Shown piece by piece: positions 23,925 through 34,000 of a stretch of DNA of 64,000 bases. The first letter of the stretch is position 1; every line of letters begins with the position of its first letter. The notes under the pieces were generated by a model that saw only the letters and a list, made by a program, of their open reading frames with translations, had not been told where the DNA came from and did no database searches. Source of the stretch: Tenodera sinensis (Eukaryota > Arthropoda > Insecta > Mantodea > Mantidae); assembly GCA_030765045.1 (NCBI GenBank), contig CM060965.1, forward strand, positions 151,433,374 through 151,497,373, in the 5' to 3' direction. Position numbers and translations under genes: made by a program.

Positions 23925-24055
23925 GGCGCCGTGGCCGAGCAATTAGACCGTTCGCTTCTCACCAAGGCGGCCCGAGTTCGATCCCAGGGACCCGCATGGG
24001 TGATTCGTGGTGGACGAAGCAGCGTCTTAGTGACTTTTCTCTACTCATTCCACCA
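23925..24055 (+). repeat. SINE family A, 3'-truncated, fused to R1
   Basis: Head GGCGCCGTGGCCGAGC, B box AGTTCGATCCC, ATTCGTGGTGGACGAAGC, then ACTCATTCCACCATA, where SINE similarity stops. R1 sequence begins at once (TATTGTATTCGG) and lacks its own first 30 to 40 bp. Both partners are truncated, so this is a deletion or rearrangement junction, not a simple insertion. Confidence 0.8.
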
Positions 24056-24135
24056 TATATTGTATTCGGCCCGAAAATTCGATATCGAGATATGTGTTTT
24101 GAGCCCCCCTAGACCCAAAAAAGCTGTTTTAGAAG

Positions 24136-24146
24136 GTGTGTGTGTG

Positions 24147-24238
<92 letters not shown>
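24136..24238 (+). repeat. GT microsatellite inside R1
   Basis: About 100 bp of almost pure (GT)n with one GCGT change near the start. The purest of the R1 arrays. Confidence 0.95.
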
Positions 24239-24583
24239 CGCACCTTTGTAAACAGCATAACCCAAAGATGTAAAGTCGGTTAAGAACCAGTTAGTATTTA
24301 AGTTTAATATGATTTCAAGGATGCGACATAAAGATTTTGAAGAATATTCCTCCACCCTAAACTTCCCTTCACATAGAAAATGTTGATTCTCTCAATAATA
24401 ACTCTTAACAATTTTGATTAAAATACCATATGTCTAAGATTTTTTATGGCAATTGAAATGTATATTTTGAATTTTCTGCCTAGAGCCCATTTAGTGTTGA
24501 TGACTTTCCCATAACTGGTAAACCTTGCAAATTAGACCACTTGGTCAGAATTTCGGCTAAGTCCAACTCGGCAGTGTGTACGA

Positions 24584-24808
24584 ATGGTCACGAAAGTTGC
24601 CGAAGTTGCTGTGTTAATTCAGCGCTGCCAACAGCACAATTTCCCCAGGAGTTTGTTGTCAATGGATCGCTTCATTAGCATAGTAGATTTAGCGCCTCTG
24701 TGCTATAATGAGGAGGAATGCATGCAATTTCTTTACGACGAGGGCCTGCTGAGAACTCGAAAGCTATGCAGGGAACTTGATGCCGTGCTACACCCCGGGA
24801 TATTATAA
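24584..24808 (+). pseudogene. N-terminal fragment like ISXO2/Merlin-type transposases
   Basis: 75 codons. The part from the second Met (MDRFISIVDLAPLCYNEEEC, then MQFLYDEGLLRTRKLC) resembles the N-terminus of ISXO2-like (Merlin) transposases, where a short helical segment ending in GLL...C precedes a zinc-binding motif. The second Cys of that motif appears changed (CREL where CxxC would be expected). No catalytic domain follows; the frame ends in AT-only DNA. The call rests on a remembered family pattern and is weak. Confidence 0.4.
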
Positions 24809-24925
24809 TATACATATAATAAATATAATATATAATATTATATATAAATAATATATAATATAAATGTAATAATAAATAATAATATAATAATATAAAATAA
24901 AAAATAAACTAAATAAATAAAAAAA
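24800..24925. repeat. AT-only low-complexity tract
   Basis: About 125 bp almost free of G and C. Confidence 0.9.
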
Positions 24926-25459
24926 GAACGAGCCAGCATTTCGTGGACCCAGTAACAAGGAATAACGATAATGTACACAATAATTTCCACAACAATAGTA
25001 TGGAGTCGCACTAGCGATATATCTGTGTGAACAAAATAATGTACACAATATCTGGCTGGCAAGTGCTAAGTCACCTATTCAGCAAAATAATAATGTACAC
25101 GGAGTAGCGCTAGCGGTATGTCTGTGGCGGCAACGACGCGAGTGCATTTGTGTTTAATGTGTTGGCAACGAAAATTAGTGTAGTGTAAAGCAATGTTGGC
25201 AGATGTGAAAATCGTCTGCTAGTGACAGCTAGCTCATGCAGCGAAACCTAGTGGCGATTCTGAAACTACTGTCGGCGCATGCGCAGCAAGTAACTTCGGA
25301 CTTCGAATCTGGCCGGCAAGTGGCAAGTAACTAATCTAAAGTTGAGCCTTACTATATAATGTATATATCCTTAAAACACACAATTTATGACAAATGATCT
25401 TTTTTTGTGAAGTGAGCCATTTCGAAGATATTCCTTGTTATTTGTCAGAATTTTGCAAT

Positions 25460-25731
25460 ACTTATAGACCGTTGTTGTTGTTGTTGTAGTGTTTAACGCC
25501 CGCTTTTACTACTATGGCACCGCAGGCGGTGACACTGATGATACATGAAGATGGAGCACCGGTGGAATGAGATGGCGGGGGAAACCGGAGTACCCGGAGA
25601 AAACCCGCCCTGACGCCGCTTCGTCCACCACGAATACCACATGCGGGTCCCTGGGATCGAACCCGGGCCGCCTAGGTGGTAGGCGAGCGCGCTAACCTCT
25701 CGGCCACGGCGCCGCCTACTTATAGACCGTT
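25460..25731 (-). repeat. SINE family A variant with an AAC tail
   Basis: Perfect 14 bp flanks ACTTATAGACCGTT at 25460-25473 and 25718-25731. On the minus strand the head and first body part (GGCGCCGTGGCCGAGAGG, CACCTAGGCGGCC, GAAGCGGCGTCAGGGCGGG) match family A. The 3' half is different: CCGCCTGCGGTGCCATAG, AAGCGGGCGTTAAACACTAC and (AAC)n instead of the long body ending AAGGGGAGGGTAA. Confidence 0.9.
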
Positions 25732-25900
25732 CTCAAGGAGGTCATTATTCATTTTTTACCTCTTGATCATGCAAAGAGAACGGAATTTGAAAGTTACAAT
25801 ATAGCGATCATTCCTAAAACATTTGATTATCGCTTAAACGCTACTATATTCCCTTTGCACCTACAAAAAATTAGAAATAGATAATCACATTACATCAGAC

Positions 25901-26455
25901 GTTTTCCTCTTTTTCCTGACAATTTTCAATGTTATCCTTCTTTCGTATACTATTTCGAAAGCAACTTCATTGCTTATTTTGTTTGTCTGTTTCAAACGTT
26001 CCATCCTTCTCCACACTCATGTTCCTATCGTTTTGTTTACCTCCTCTAATGTCCAAGCTTTTGTACTACACAGTATCATAGTTTATCCATTTAACTATAG
26101 GTATTTCCAGTTGCATATATGTAGCAGGGTATTCCCGAATTATCACCTCTTGGTCGTGGTATTATTGCTTTGGTTATATCACCTCCTCCTTGCAGATCCG
26201 CCAACCTAAATATTTTCTTACATTTCTGAACATTTGAAGTATCCATGTGCAGTAAAACAATTAGCGGGCCATTCAAAAATGGCAGACAAAAGATTTGGTG
26301 AATATTCTGGTGAGGATATTGATAATTTCATTGAAGGGGCGAAGTCAAAAAAATGGGGAAAAGAGCAGGTCATCACTTTCAGAAAACTTGTATCTTTAAC
26401 AACTGTAACTTTAAATAGAACAGATCTCTCTTCAATGGATTAAACGCTAATATCG
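25901..26455. other. intron sequence
   Basis: No gene recognised; short open frames on both strands lack motifs. Confidence 0.5.
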
Positions 26456-26756
26456 TCCTTTTAATGTTCCATTTATATGCTACGTATAACATCGAAGGTC
26501 ATATCGGCTGCTTGAAACAATTGCTCAACAGCAATGATGTTAACTCGCTTAACGGTGGTTTTGAATGTTGGGTTTCTTTCACTTTTGATTAATGTTTACA
26601 TTAAATTCACACTCATATACTCGTACTGCCAGACTCTAAAGAGGAAGGGGAATAATCAATCCTAGGTAAATAAACATTGCCGCCCTCTAGGCAGGAATCG
26701 AAACCGGGACCCCTTGCGCAACAAACAGGTGCTCCACTGACTGATCTGTGGGTCTA
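26456..26756 (-). repeat. SINE family C, diverged copy
   Basis: Minus-strand reading: a head with CAGTGGAGCACCTGTTTG, GGTCCCGGTTTCGATTCC, then the body through a segment like GAGCAATTGTTTCAAGC and CGATATGACCTTCGATG, ending ATATAAATGGAACATT. Collinear with the copies at 22876 and 54296. Confidence 0.75.
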
Positions 26757-26883
26757 AAATTATTATTGTTCTCTCATCCTCTGGATTAGCTGTAGTCCTA
26801 AGTGTGAAAATAAATTTTAATTCAAGGGTACAATGTTATTGTAAGTTGTTTACTTTTAAATCCCTATTAGTGTTAAAGAGTAT

Positions 26884-27260
26884 TAAATAAATGAATTAGA
26901 CGGTGGCGCCGTGGCCGAACGGTTAGACCGTTCGCCTACCACCTAGGCGGCCTGGGTTCGATATGTGATATTCGTGGTGGAAGAAGCGGCTTCTGAGCGG
27001 GTTTCCTCCGGCTTCTCCGGTTTCCCTCGCCACTTATTCCACCAAATGCTCCATCATCACCTTTCCAGTCATCCATTTCGCCTGCATTTCATATCATCCT
27101 CTTCCTCACTGTCATACCTGGTGCTTGGCTGACCAGGTCTTCACTCTGTCCAGCTCATAGGTTCCCGTGTTCCCCGACAGGCATCTGAGCTTAGGCACTG
27201 GCTTGTAAGTCCTACATAAGGGGAGGGTAACCAGATAAAGAAGATGAAATAAAATGAATT
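26884..27260 (+). repeat. SINE family A, near full length, with target-site duplication
   Basis: Insert at about 26899-27245: GGCGCCGTGGCCGAACGG head, CACCTAGGCGGCC, a shortened B-box region (GGGTTCGATATG, lacking about 20 bp), body, AAGGGGAGGGTAACCAG and AAAGAAGA-type tail. Flanks AAATAAATGAATTA (from 26885) and AAATAAAATGAATTA (from 27246) look like a target-site duplication with one length change. Confidence 0.85.
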
Positions 27261-27651
27261 ATTAATTATTTTGCGGAATACTCTAAACAAATGCCACTCG
27301 AGGTTTTCATATTTAGGGTAATTTTTCTCGCGCTCGCAAAATTATCGTCATATGAAGCCCTCTCGTGGTATTACTACAGATAATATTTGCATGTAAATAT
27401 CTTCTAAGAACATAAAATTTACCATTAGTTTCGGTGTGTGCTTCCTTGTAATTTTTAGCTGGTATGCACTTAAATGTTATACAAACATTCCGTTTTAACA
27501 TACACAAATATTAAGGGCTATAATTGTAACATTAATTTCTATTATTTACAGCAATGAATATATTAAATATTGCAATTTTTTTAAATAATAGATTTCCAGC
27601 AATATAGGTACTTGTTTACCTTTCATTGTGTTATATGTTTATGTCCAACAG
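27261..27651. other. intron end before the S3-S4 exon
   Basis: No repeat recognised. It ends in the acceptor CCAACAG at 27651; the pyrimidine tract is weak (TTATATGTTTATGTCC). Confidence 0.6.
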
Positions 27652-27827
27652 ACCTTATCGTTGTGGTGGCTTCCATCGTTGTGCTCTCGGTGGGTTCCAA
27701 CGGACAAGTGTTTGCGACTTCAGCTATCAGAGGAATTCGCTTCTTGCAGATCCTTCGTATGCTCCACGTTGATCGCCAGGGTGGCACTTGGCGTCTCCTA
27801 GGTTCCGTTGTCTTCATTCACAGACAG
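27652..27827 (+). CDS. KCNQ: KCNQ-type potassium channel, exon with S3 and S4
   Basis: Acceptor AG at 27650-27651, donor GTTAGT at 27828. Two bases complete the Asp codon from the previous exon, then 58 codons. S3 reads DLIVVVASIVVLSVGS. The linker GQVFATSAIRGIRFLQILRM and HVDRQGGTWRLLGSVVFIHR contain S4 with gating arginines in RGIRFLQILRMLHVDR. As in other KCNQ channels, a Gln (FLQ) takes the place of one S4 arginine. RQGGTWRLLGSVV continues into the S4-S5 linker. The exon ends in phase 0. The donor GTTAGT is non-optimal but the protein match fixes it. The next exon is 10.3 kb away, past a 6.8 kb minisatellite. Confidence 0.97.
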
Positions 27828-28158
27828 GTTAGTGACCCTTTTAGTTAAACCGATGTTATAATACTTAGTGATGATACTGGACAGGTTTACACCACGTTTA
27901 TCAAAATAAATGTGATCGTTTACTCTATGTGTATGTTTCTTTTGTGTGGTCTTGGAGTGCAATTTTAAAACAATAATTTATGTTTTATGACGTAACGATT
28001 TTGCAGGTTTGTGTGTTGTAAGATACTTTTTATCTTTCTAAGGCAGCATCTCAATTCCTTACCGTTTCATTGCTTACTGTGCCCGGTTCTAACTCAGTCG
28101 TGATGTTTGAAACTCTTCTGTACAGACGTTGGCGACGGAAAAGCTACAATTAACGTTA
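27828..28158. other. intron sequence
   Basis: Nothing recognised. Confidence 0.6.
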
Positions 28159-28159
28159 T

Positions 28160-28330
28160 CCAGTGGAACTCGGGTAATTCGAACGTTTATAATTCAAAAT
28201 CGTCCTTAGTTCGAAGATTTTTCTTGGTCCCTTGAATTTTGTATTAAAGCAGTACAAATGTATAGCATGTAATTCGAATTTTATTTTCATTAATTCAAAA
28301 TTTTTGTTCAGAAATATCAGTCGAAAAGTA
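28160..28330 (+). mobile_element. pogo/Tigger-like element end
   Basis: CAGTGGAACTCGGGTAATTC and following AATTCAAAA/AATTCGAA segments resemble the terminal region of pogo/Tigger DNA transposons (start CAGTxGAACTC, repeated unpaired AATTCGAA). A matching inverted end was not found, so either it is one-ended or too decayed. Confidence 0.4.
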
Positions 28331-28597
28331 ATCAAAATGTGGAAATTAAATGTAACTTCGTCCATGTGTTTCTGTAAAAGCGACCATCGCTCCGGAGTTG
28401 TTTGTTTTGTTGGAATGCAGTTTGGGGGTTGGAATAGCTTTCCTAGCTGCCGGCCTTCAGCTTCTATATTTGCTCCTAAATTCCCTTGTTTAAAACATGT
28501 ACGCCTTTAGTTGTCGCTTAGGCTTCCTACTGTTCAGCGTGTTGTAAGTCAATGCCACACTGCGTGTCCAGTACAGACTTAACTCACGTTGTCTAGA

Positions 28598-28870
28598 TTT
28601 ATAAGATGGGATTAATTTTGGCATTCTTGTATCATCCATTCTATTCAAGCGTTCCTTCCCTTTAACCCTGTATTCATCAATTTTTTTTTCATTTATTGCT
28701 TACATATTCAATCGATTTCTAAATTCTTGATTTTTTATTTTATCCAGTTTTGTGTGACCTAACACTGATCTAAGAAATCTCATTTCTGACGCCTGAATAC
28801 GAGTGTAATCTTTTTTCTTTCATGTCCAGGACTCACAGCCATAGATCAATTACATAAAGTCATATTTAAT
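28598..28870 (-). pseudogene. C-terminal fragment of a non-LTR reverse transcriptase
   Basis: The minus strand reads GCESWT, then QASEMRFLRSVLGHTKLDKI, KNQEFRNRLNM and, after a stop, KGKERLNRMDDTRMPKLI. This is the post-RT region of a common insect LINE type in which a short C-terminal domain follows the catalytic palm. The sequence contains at least two stops (one in place of a residue after WT, one after RLNM). Upstream RT motifs and the endonuclease are missing. Confidence 0.75.
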
Positions 28871-30149
28871 CGCATAAAACTTTATATGAATAGTATGTTG
28901 AAGAACGGAGATAGTGGGGACAACTATGTCATTCCTGAGGTCGGTCATGGTGGGAAGTTGCACGAAGGGGGCAGTCACCTGTCGCTGTATGAGATGTGGT
29001 GGGAGGTTGCCAGGAGGGGAAACGTGAAGTGAGTTGCAGGGATCAAATAATTCCTCTATTAACTCTTATTTTATTGTTGAACTGCGTAGTTCGTTATGTA
29101 GTGCGGCAATGGAGACATACCACGGTGCTAACTTTAAAGTGTAGTAAAATCAATAGTGAAATGTATTGGGATGTAATAAACACTAACCATCTTACTTATA
29201 GATAAGGATCTGTGATCTTCCTGTGACTGACATTCAAGTCATCTCTTATTTAAAGGCAATCATGGTTCAAAATTAAAAGGCAGGGCATGTGCCCTTGTAC
29301 CTTTTAGCTGAGTGAAGCGGAATAGATTTTCCTGTACTGTTCACTTCACTTCTTTTTTTCTTTTTCCCCTTAATTCTATAGTTAAATAAGAAATATCCAA
29401 GGCATTTTTATTCCTAATTTTGCTCTCTAGTTCCATAAATTTTCCAAGTGACCTTCCTCAAAGTTTTTGGATACCCAGCAATATCTATGATCTCTAAAAC
29501 TGAGTGTAATAGCTGATAGTTCCAAAACCAACAGGAAGTAAAAAAACTGGATTTACAGAATCTGCTATGCTAATTTTATTTCAGCAACTTGCTGCTTTGA
29601 GCCAAATTTGCCATTAAAATGGTTGCTTAAGTTTAGCTCAACCAAAAATAAATATAAGTATCTACCTACAAAAGGTTTATAACAGCTAATGTGAAACTCA
29701 TTGTCAACTACGAATAATGCACGAATATGTGCTCTTCATGTTAAGTAGCCTAACAGATTTGCATTCAAACTATGAATTGACTGTAATAGTTTGGATGAAT
29801 TTCTCTGACAATTTAAAACTTGCATACTAAGTAGTTAAATGTTTTTGGGAGCAAATACTAAAGCACTTGACAGAACTTGTGGCAATGCTGTATTTTTTGC
29901 CTATCTGTTATACTATTATTAACTACATAATACTCAAATTATTCTCAATATGTAGGACTATGATACACTGAAGCATAATTTTGTATCAAATTAATACCAG
30001 TATTATTATATTATTACCAGTATTTTTCAATAACTGGTAAAGACGACTTATGAGCAATGGTAATGTGATAGAGCACACTGGCCATGGTTATGTTGTCTTT
30101 TATAGGGTTTGCATTTGTTATTAAATATACAACAGACGAAATGGCACCA
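28871..30149. other. intron sequence
   Basis: AT-rich; no element recognised. Confidence 0.5.
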
Positions 30150-31040
30150 AGAAAATCAAAAGACAAGAAACTTACAATCTAATTTCAAAGTAGAAATGAA
30201 TTGGAACAAGGAATTAGCCCAAGGATCCAAAAGGGCCAACTTGATTTACTGAAGCTACTGGAGGAACTAGAGTAGGAGTAATTGGCTGTGGCAAAAAAAT
30301 GCTTTTCAGCCTTGGCCAATATGCTACTGTTTTTCAAGCAGAAATTTATGCTATATTGGCTTATATATGCGAAATAAGGATATAAGTATAGACACATTTC
30401 TACACTTTCTGACAGTCAAGCAATCAAAGGTCTTGAAGGAAAATTAATCAGATCTAAGCTGGTCTGGAAGTACCTGGAGGCCCTAATAGCCTGCATGATT
30501 CAGTGGATTGATGTGGGTGCCAGGGCATAGAGGAATCTATGACAATGAAAGGGCGCACAATCTGGCTAAAAAGGGGGTAAAGGTTCCCTTTGTAGGTCCT
30601 GAACCTAGACATGGACTGTCTAATGGATATGTATGGGGAACAATTAGGGAGTGGACAAGGCAAAATATAGAAAACACTGGGAATCCCTGTTCATACAGAG
30701 GAACTCAAAAGTTATTATTAAACATATAAACATGAGTAGGACAGAGAACTACTCAAAATGAGTATAATCACTCTCAACCAGCCAGTAGGACTAATAACAG
30801 GACACTGTCAGTTATATGGACATCTCTACAAAATCAGCAAAGCAGTTGATCTCAAATGAAGAAGATGTATGAAAGAGGATGAGACGTCCTCTCATATATT
30901 ATGTGGCTGTGATACACTCACAGTCTTCAGAGTTTAACACTTCACTCATGAAACCATGCAATTGCATGAATTTCAAAGAGTAAAGGCCAAGGAATTTGTA
31001 AATTTCGTTGAGGAGACTAAGACCTTGCCTGTTTAAGGTC
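30150..31040 (+). pseudogene. degraded RNase H end of a non-LTR retrotransposon
   Basis: Read across frames: GTRVGVI, FSLGQYATVFQAEIYAILAY (RNase H Glu), SDSQA (Asp), MWVPGHRGIYDNERAHNLAK (GHxG and the final Asp position, changed to Glu-Arg), GPEPRHGLSNGYVWGTIREW, LITGHCQLYGHLYKI, then EDETSSHILCGCDTL (remnant Cys/His cluster) and RVKAKEFVNFVEETKTLPV before the stop near 31035. The first catalytic Asp region is unreadable. Several frameshifts. The copy ends directly before the GAT-rich minisatellite, which could have grown from a short GAT/GAC tail. Confidence 0.75.
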
Positions 31041-31059
31041 TTCTCTTTTTAAAATGCTG

Positions 31060-34000
31060 CTGCTACTGATGGTGATGATGATGATTATGATTATGATTCT
31101 GACAATGACGATGACGATAACGATGATGTACAATGGACTATGATGGACGACGGACGATGATGGACGACGGACGATGATGGACGACGGACAATGATGGACG
31201 ATGTACGATGGATAATGATGGATAACGGACGATTATGGACGATGTACGATGGACAATGATGGACGACGGACGATGGTGGACGACGGACGATAATCGACGG
31301 TGAACGACGATGGACGATGATGGACCACGGACGATGATGGACGATGATGGCCGACGGATGATGATGGACGATGATGGACGATGTACGATGATGGAAGGCG
31401 GACGATGATGGCCGATCATGCACGATGTACGATGATGGAAGGCGGACGATGATGGACGACAGATCATGATGGACGACGGACGATGATGGACGATGGACGA
31501 TGATGGCCGATAATGGACGATGATGGACGATGGACGATGGATGAGGGACGATAATGAACGATGGACGATGGACGATGATGGACGATGGAGAATGATGGAC
31601 GATGATGGACGATGGACGATGATTGACGATGGTGGATGATGGACGATGATGGACGATGGACGATGATGGATGATGGACGATCATGGACATTCATGGACGA
31701 TGGACGATGATGGATAATGGACGATGATGGACAATGGACGATGATGGACGATGGACGATGACGATATTGGACGATGATGGATAATGGACGATGATGGACG
31801 ATGGACGATGATGGATGATGGACGATCATGGACATTCATGGACGATGGACGATGATGGATAATGGACGATGATGGACAATGGACGATGATGGACGATGAT
31901 GGACGATAATGGACGATGACGATATTGGACGATGAGGGATAATGGACGATGATGGACGATGGACATTGATGGACGATGGACGATTATGGATGATTGACGA
32001 TCATGGACGACGGATAATGAACGATCATGGACGATGGATGATGGACGATGGACGATGGACGTTGATGGATAATGGACGGTGATGGATGATGGACGATGGA
32101 TGATGGACGATCATGACGGATGGTGGACGATGGACGATGATGGATAATGGACGATGATGGACAATGGACGATGATGGACGATGGACGATGGACGATGATG
32201 GATGATGGACGATGATGGATGATGGACATTGATGGACGATGATGGATGATGGACGATGATGGAGAATGGACGGTGATGGATGATGGACGATGGATGATGG
32301 ACGATCATGACGGATGGTGGACGATGGACGATGATGGATAATGGACGATGATGGACAATGGACGATGATGGACGATGGACGATGGACGATGATGGATGAT
32401 GGACGATGATGGATGATGGACATTGATGGACGATGATGGACGATGGACGATGATGGATAATGGACGATGATGGATGATGGACATTGATGGACGATGATGG
32501 ATGATGGACGATGATGGAGAATGGACGATGGACGATCATGGATGATGGACGATGGATGATAGACGATGATGGACGATGTACGATGGATAATGATGGATAA
32601 CGGACGATTATGGACGATGTACGATGGACAATGATGGACGACGGACGATGGTGGACGACGGACCATGATGGACGGTGAGCGACGATGGACGATGATGGAC
32701 CACGGACGATGGACGATGATGGCCGACGGATGATGATGGACGATGATGGACGACGGACAGTGATGGACGATCATGGACGATGTACGATGATGGAAGGCGG
32801 ACGATGATGGACGACAGATCATGATGGACGACGGACGATGATGGACGATGGACGATGATGGCCGATAATGGACGATGATGGACGATGGACGATGGATGAG
32901 GGACGATAATGAACGATGGACGATGGACGATGATGGATGATGGAGAATGATGGACGATGATGGACGATGGACGATGATTGACGATGGTGGATGATGGACG
33001 ATGATGGACGATGGACGATGATGGATGATGGACGATCATGGACATTCATGGACGATGGACGATGATGGATAATGGACGATGATGGACAATGGACGATGAT
33101 GGACGATGGACGATGACGATATTGGACGATGATGGATAATGGACGATGATGGACGATGGACGATGATGGATGATGGACGATCATGGACATTCATGGACGA
33201 TGGACGATGATGGATAATGGACGATGGACAATGGACGATGATGGACGATGGACAATGATGGACGATGACGATATTGGACGATGATGGATAATGGACGATG
33301 ATGGACGATGGACATTGATGGACGATGATTGACGATGGTGGATGATGGACGATGATGGACGATCGACGATGATGGATGATGGACGATCATGGACGATGAT
33401 GGACGATGGACGATGATTGACGATGGTGGATGATGGACGATGATGGACGATGGACGATGATGGACGATGACGATATTGGACGATGATGGATAATGGACGA
33501 TGATGGACGATGGACATTGATGGACGATGGACGATTATGGATGATGGACGATCATGGACGACGGATAATGAACGATCATGGACGATGGATGATGGACGAT
33601 GGACGATGGACGTTGATGGATAATGGACGGCGATGGATGATGGACGATGGATGATGGACGATCATGACGGATGGTGGACGATGGACGATGATGGATAATG
33701 GACGATGATGGACAATGGACGATGATGGACGATGGACGATGGACGATGATGGATGATGGACGATGGACGATGATGGATAATGGACGATGATGGATGATGG
33801 ACATTGATGGACGATGATGGATGATGGACGATGATGGAGAATGGACGATGGACGATCATGGATGATGGACGATGGATGATGGACGATGATGGACGATGGA
33901 CGATCATGAACGATGGACGAGGATGGGCGATGGACGATTATGGATAATGGACGGTGATGGATGATGGACGATGATGGACGATGGACGATAGACGATTATG

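Larger units (their letters stand above)
24531..25334 (+). other. foreign segment inside R1 copy 4
   Basis: Contains the transposase-like fragment at 24584-24808, an AT-only stretch at about 24800-24925, and a 120 bp-spaced partial repeat: AATGTACAC with a following CACTAGCGATATATCTGTG (about 24970-25030), repeated as AATGTACACGGAGTAGCGC and TAGCGGTATGTCTGTGG (about 25091-25130). Borders are inferred from where R1 stops and resumes; no target-site duplication was identified. Confidence 0.5.
24056..25900 (+). repeat. interspersed repeat R1, copy 4 (5'-truncated, twice interrupted)
   Basis: R1 landmarks run 24056-24530 and resume at about 25335 (ACTATATAATGTATATATCC, TGAGCCATTTCGAAGATATT), ending CATCAGAC at 25900. 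Interruptions: an unrelated segment at about 24531-25334 and a SINE at 25474-25717. Confidence 0.75.

Noticed and set aside
26930..26975. tRNA-like A and B boxes (also at 5463, 6740, 8790, 12600, 14900, 23040, 40000, 48560, 54310)
   Set aside because: Each heads a dispersed repeat with a body and tail, and does not form a complete canonical cloverleaf by eye; called SINEs, not tRNA genes.
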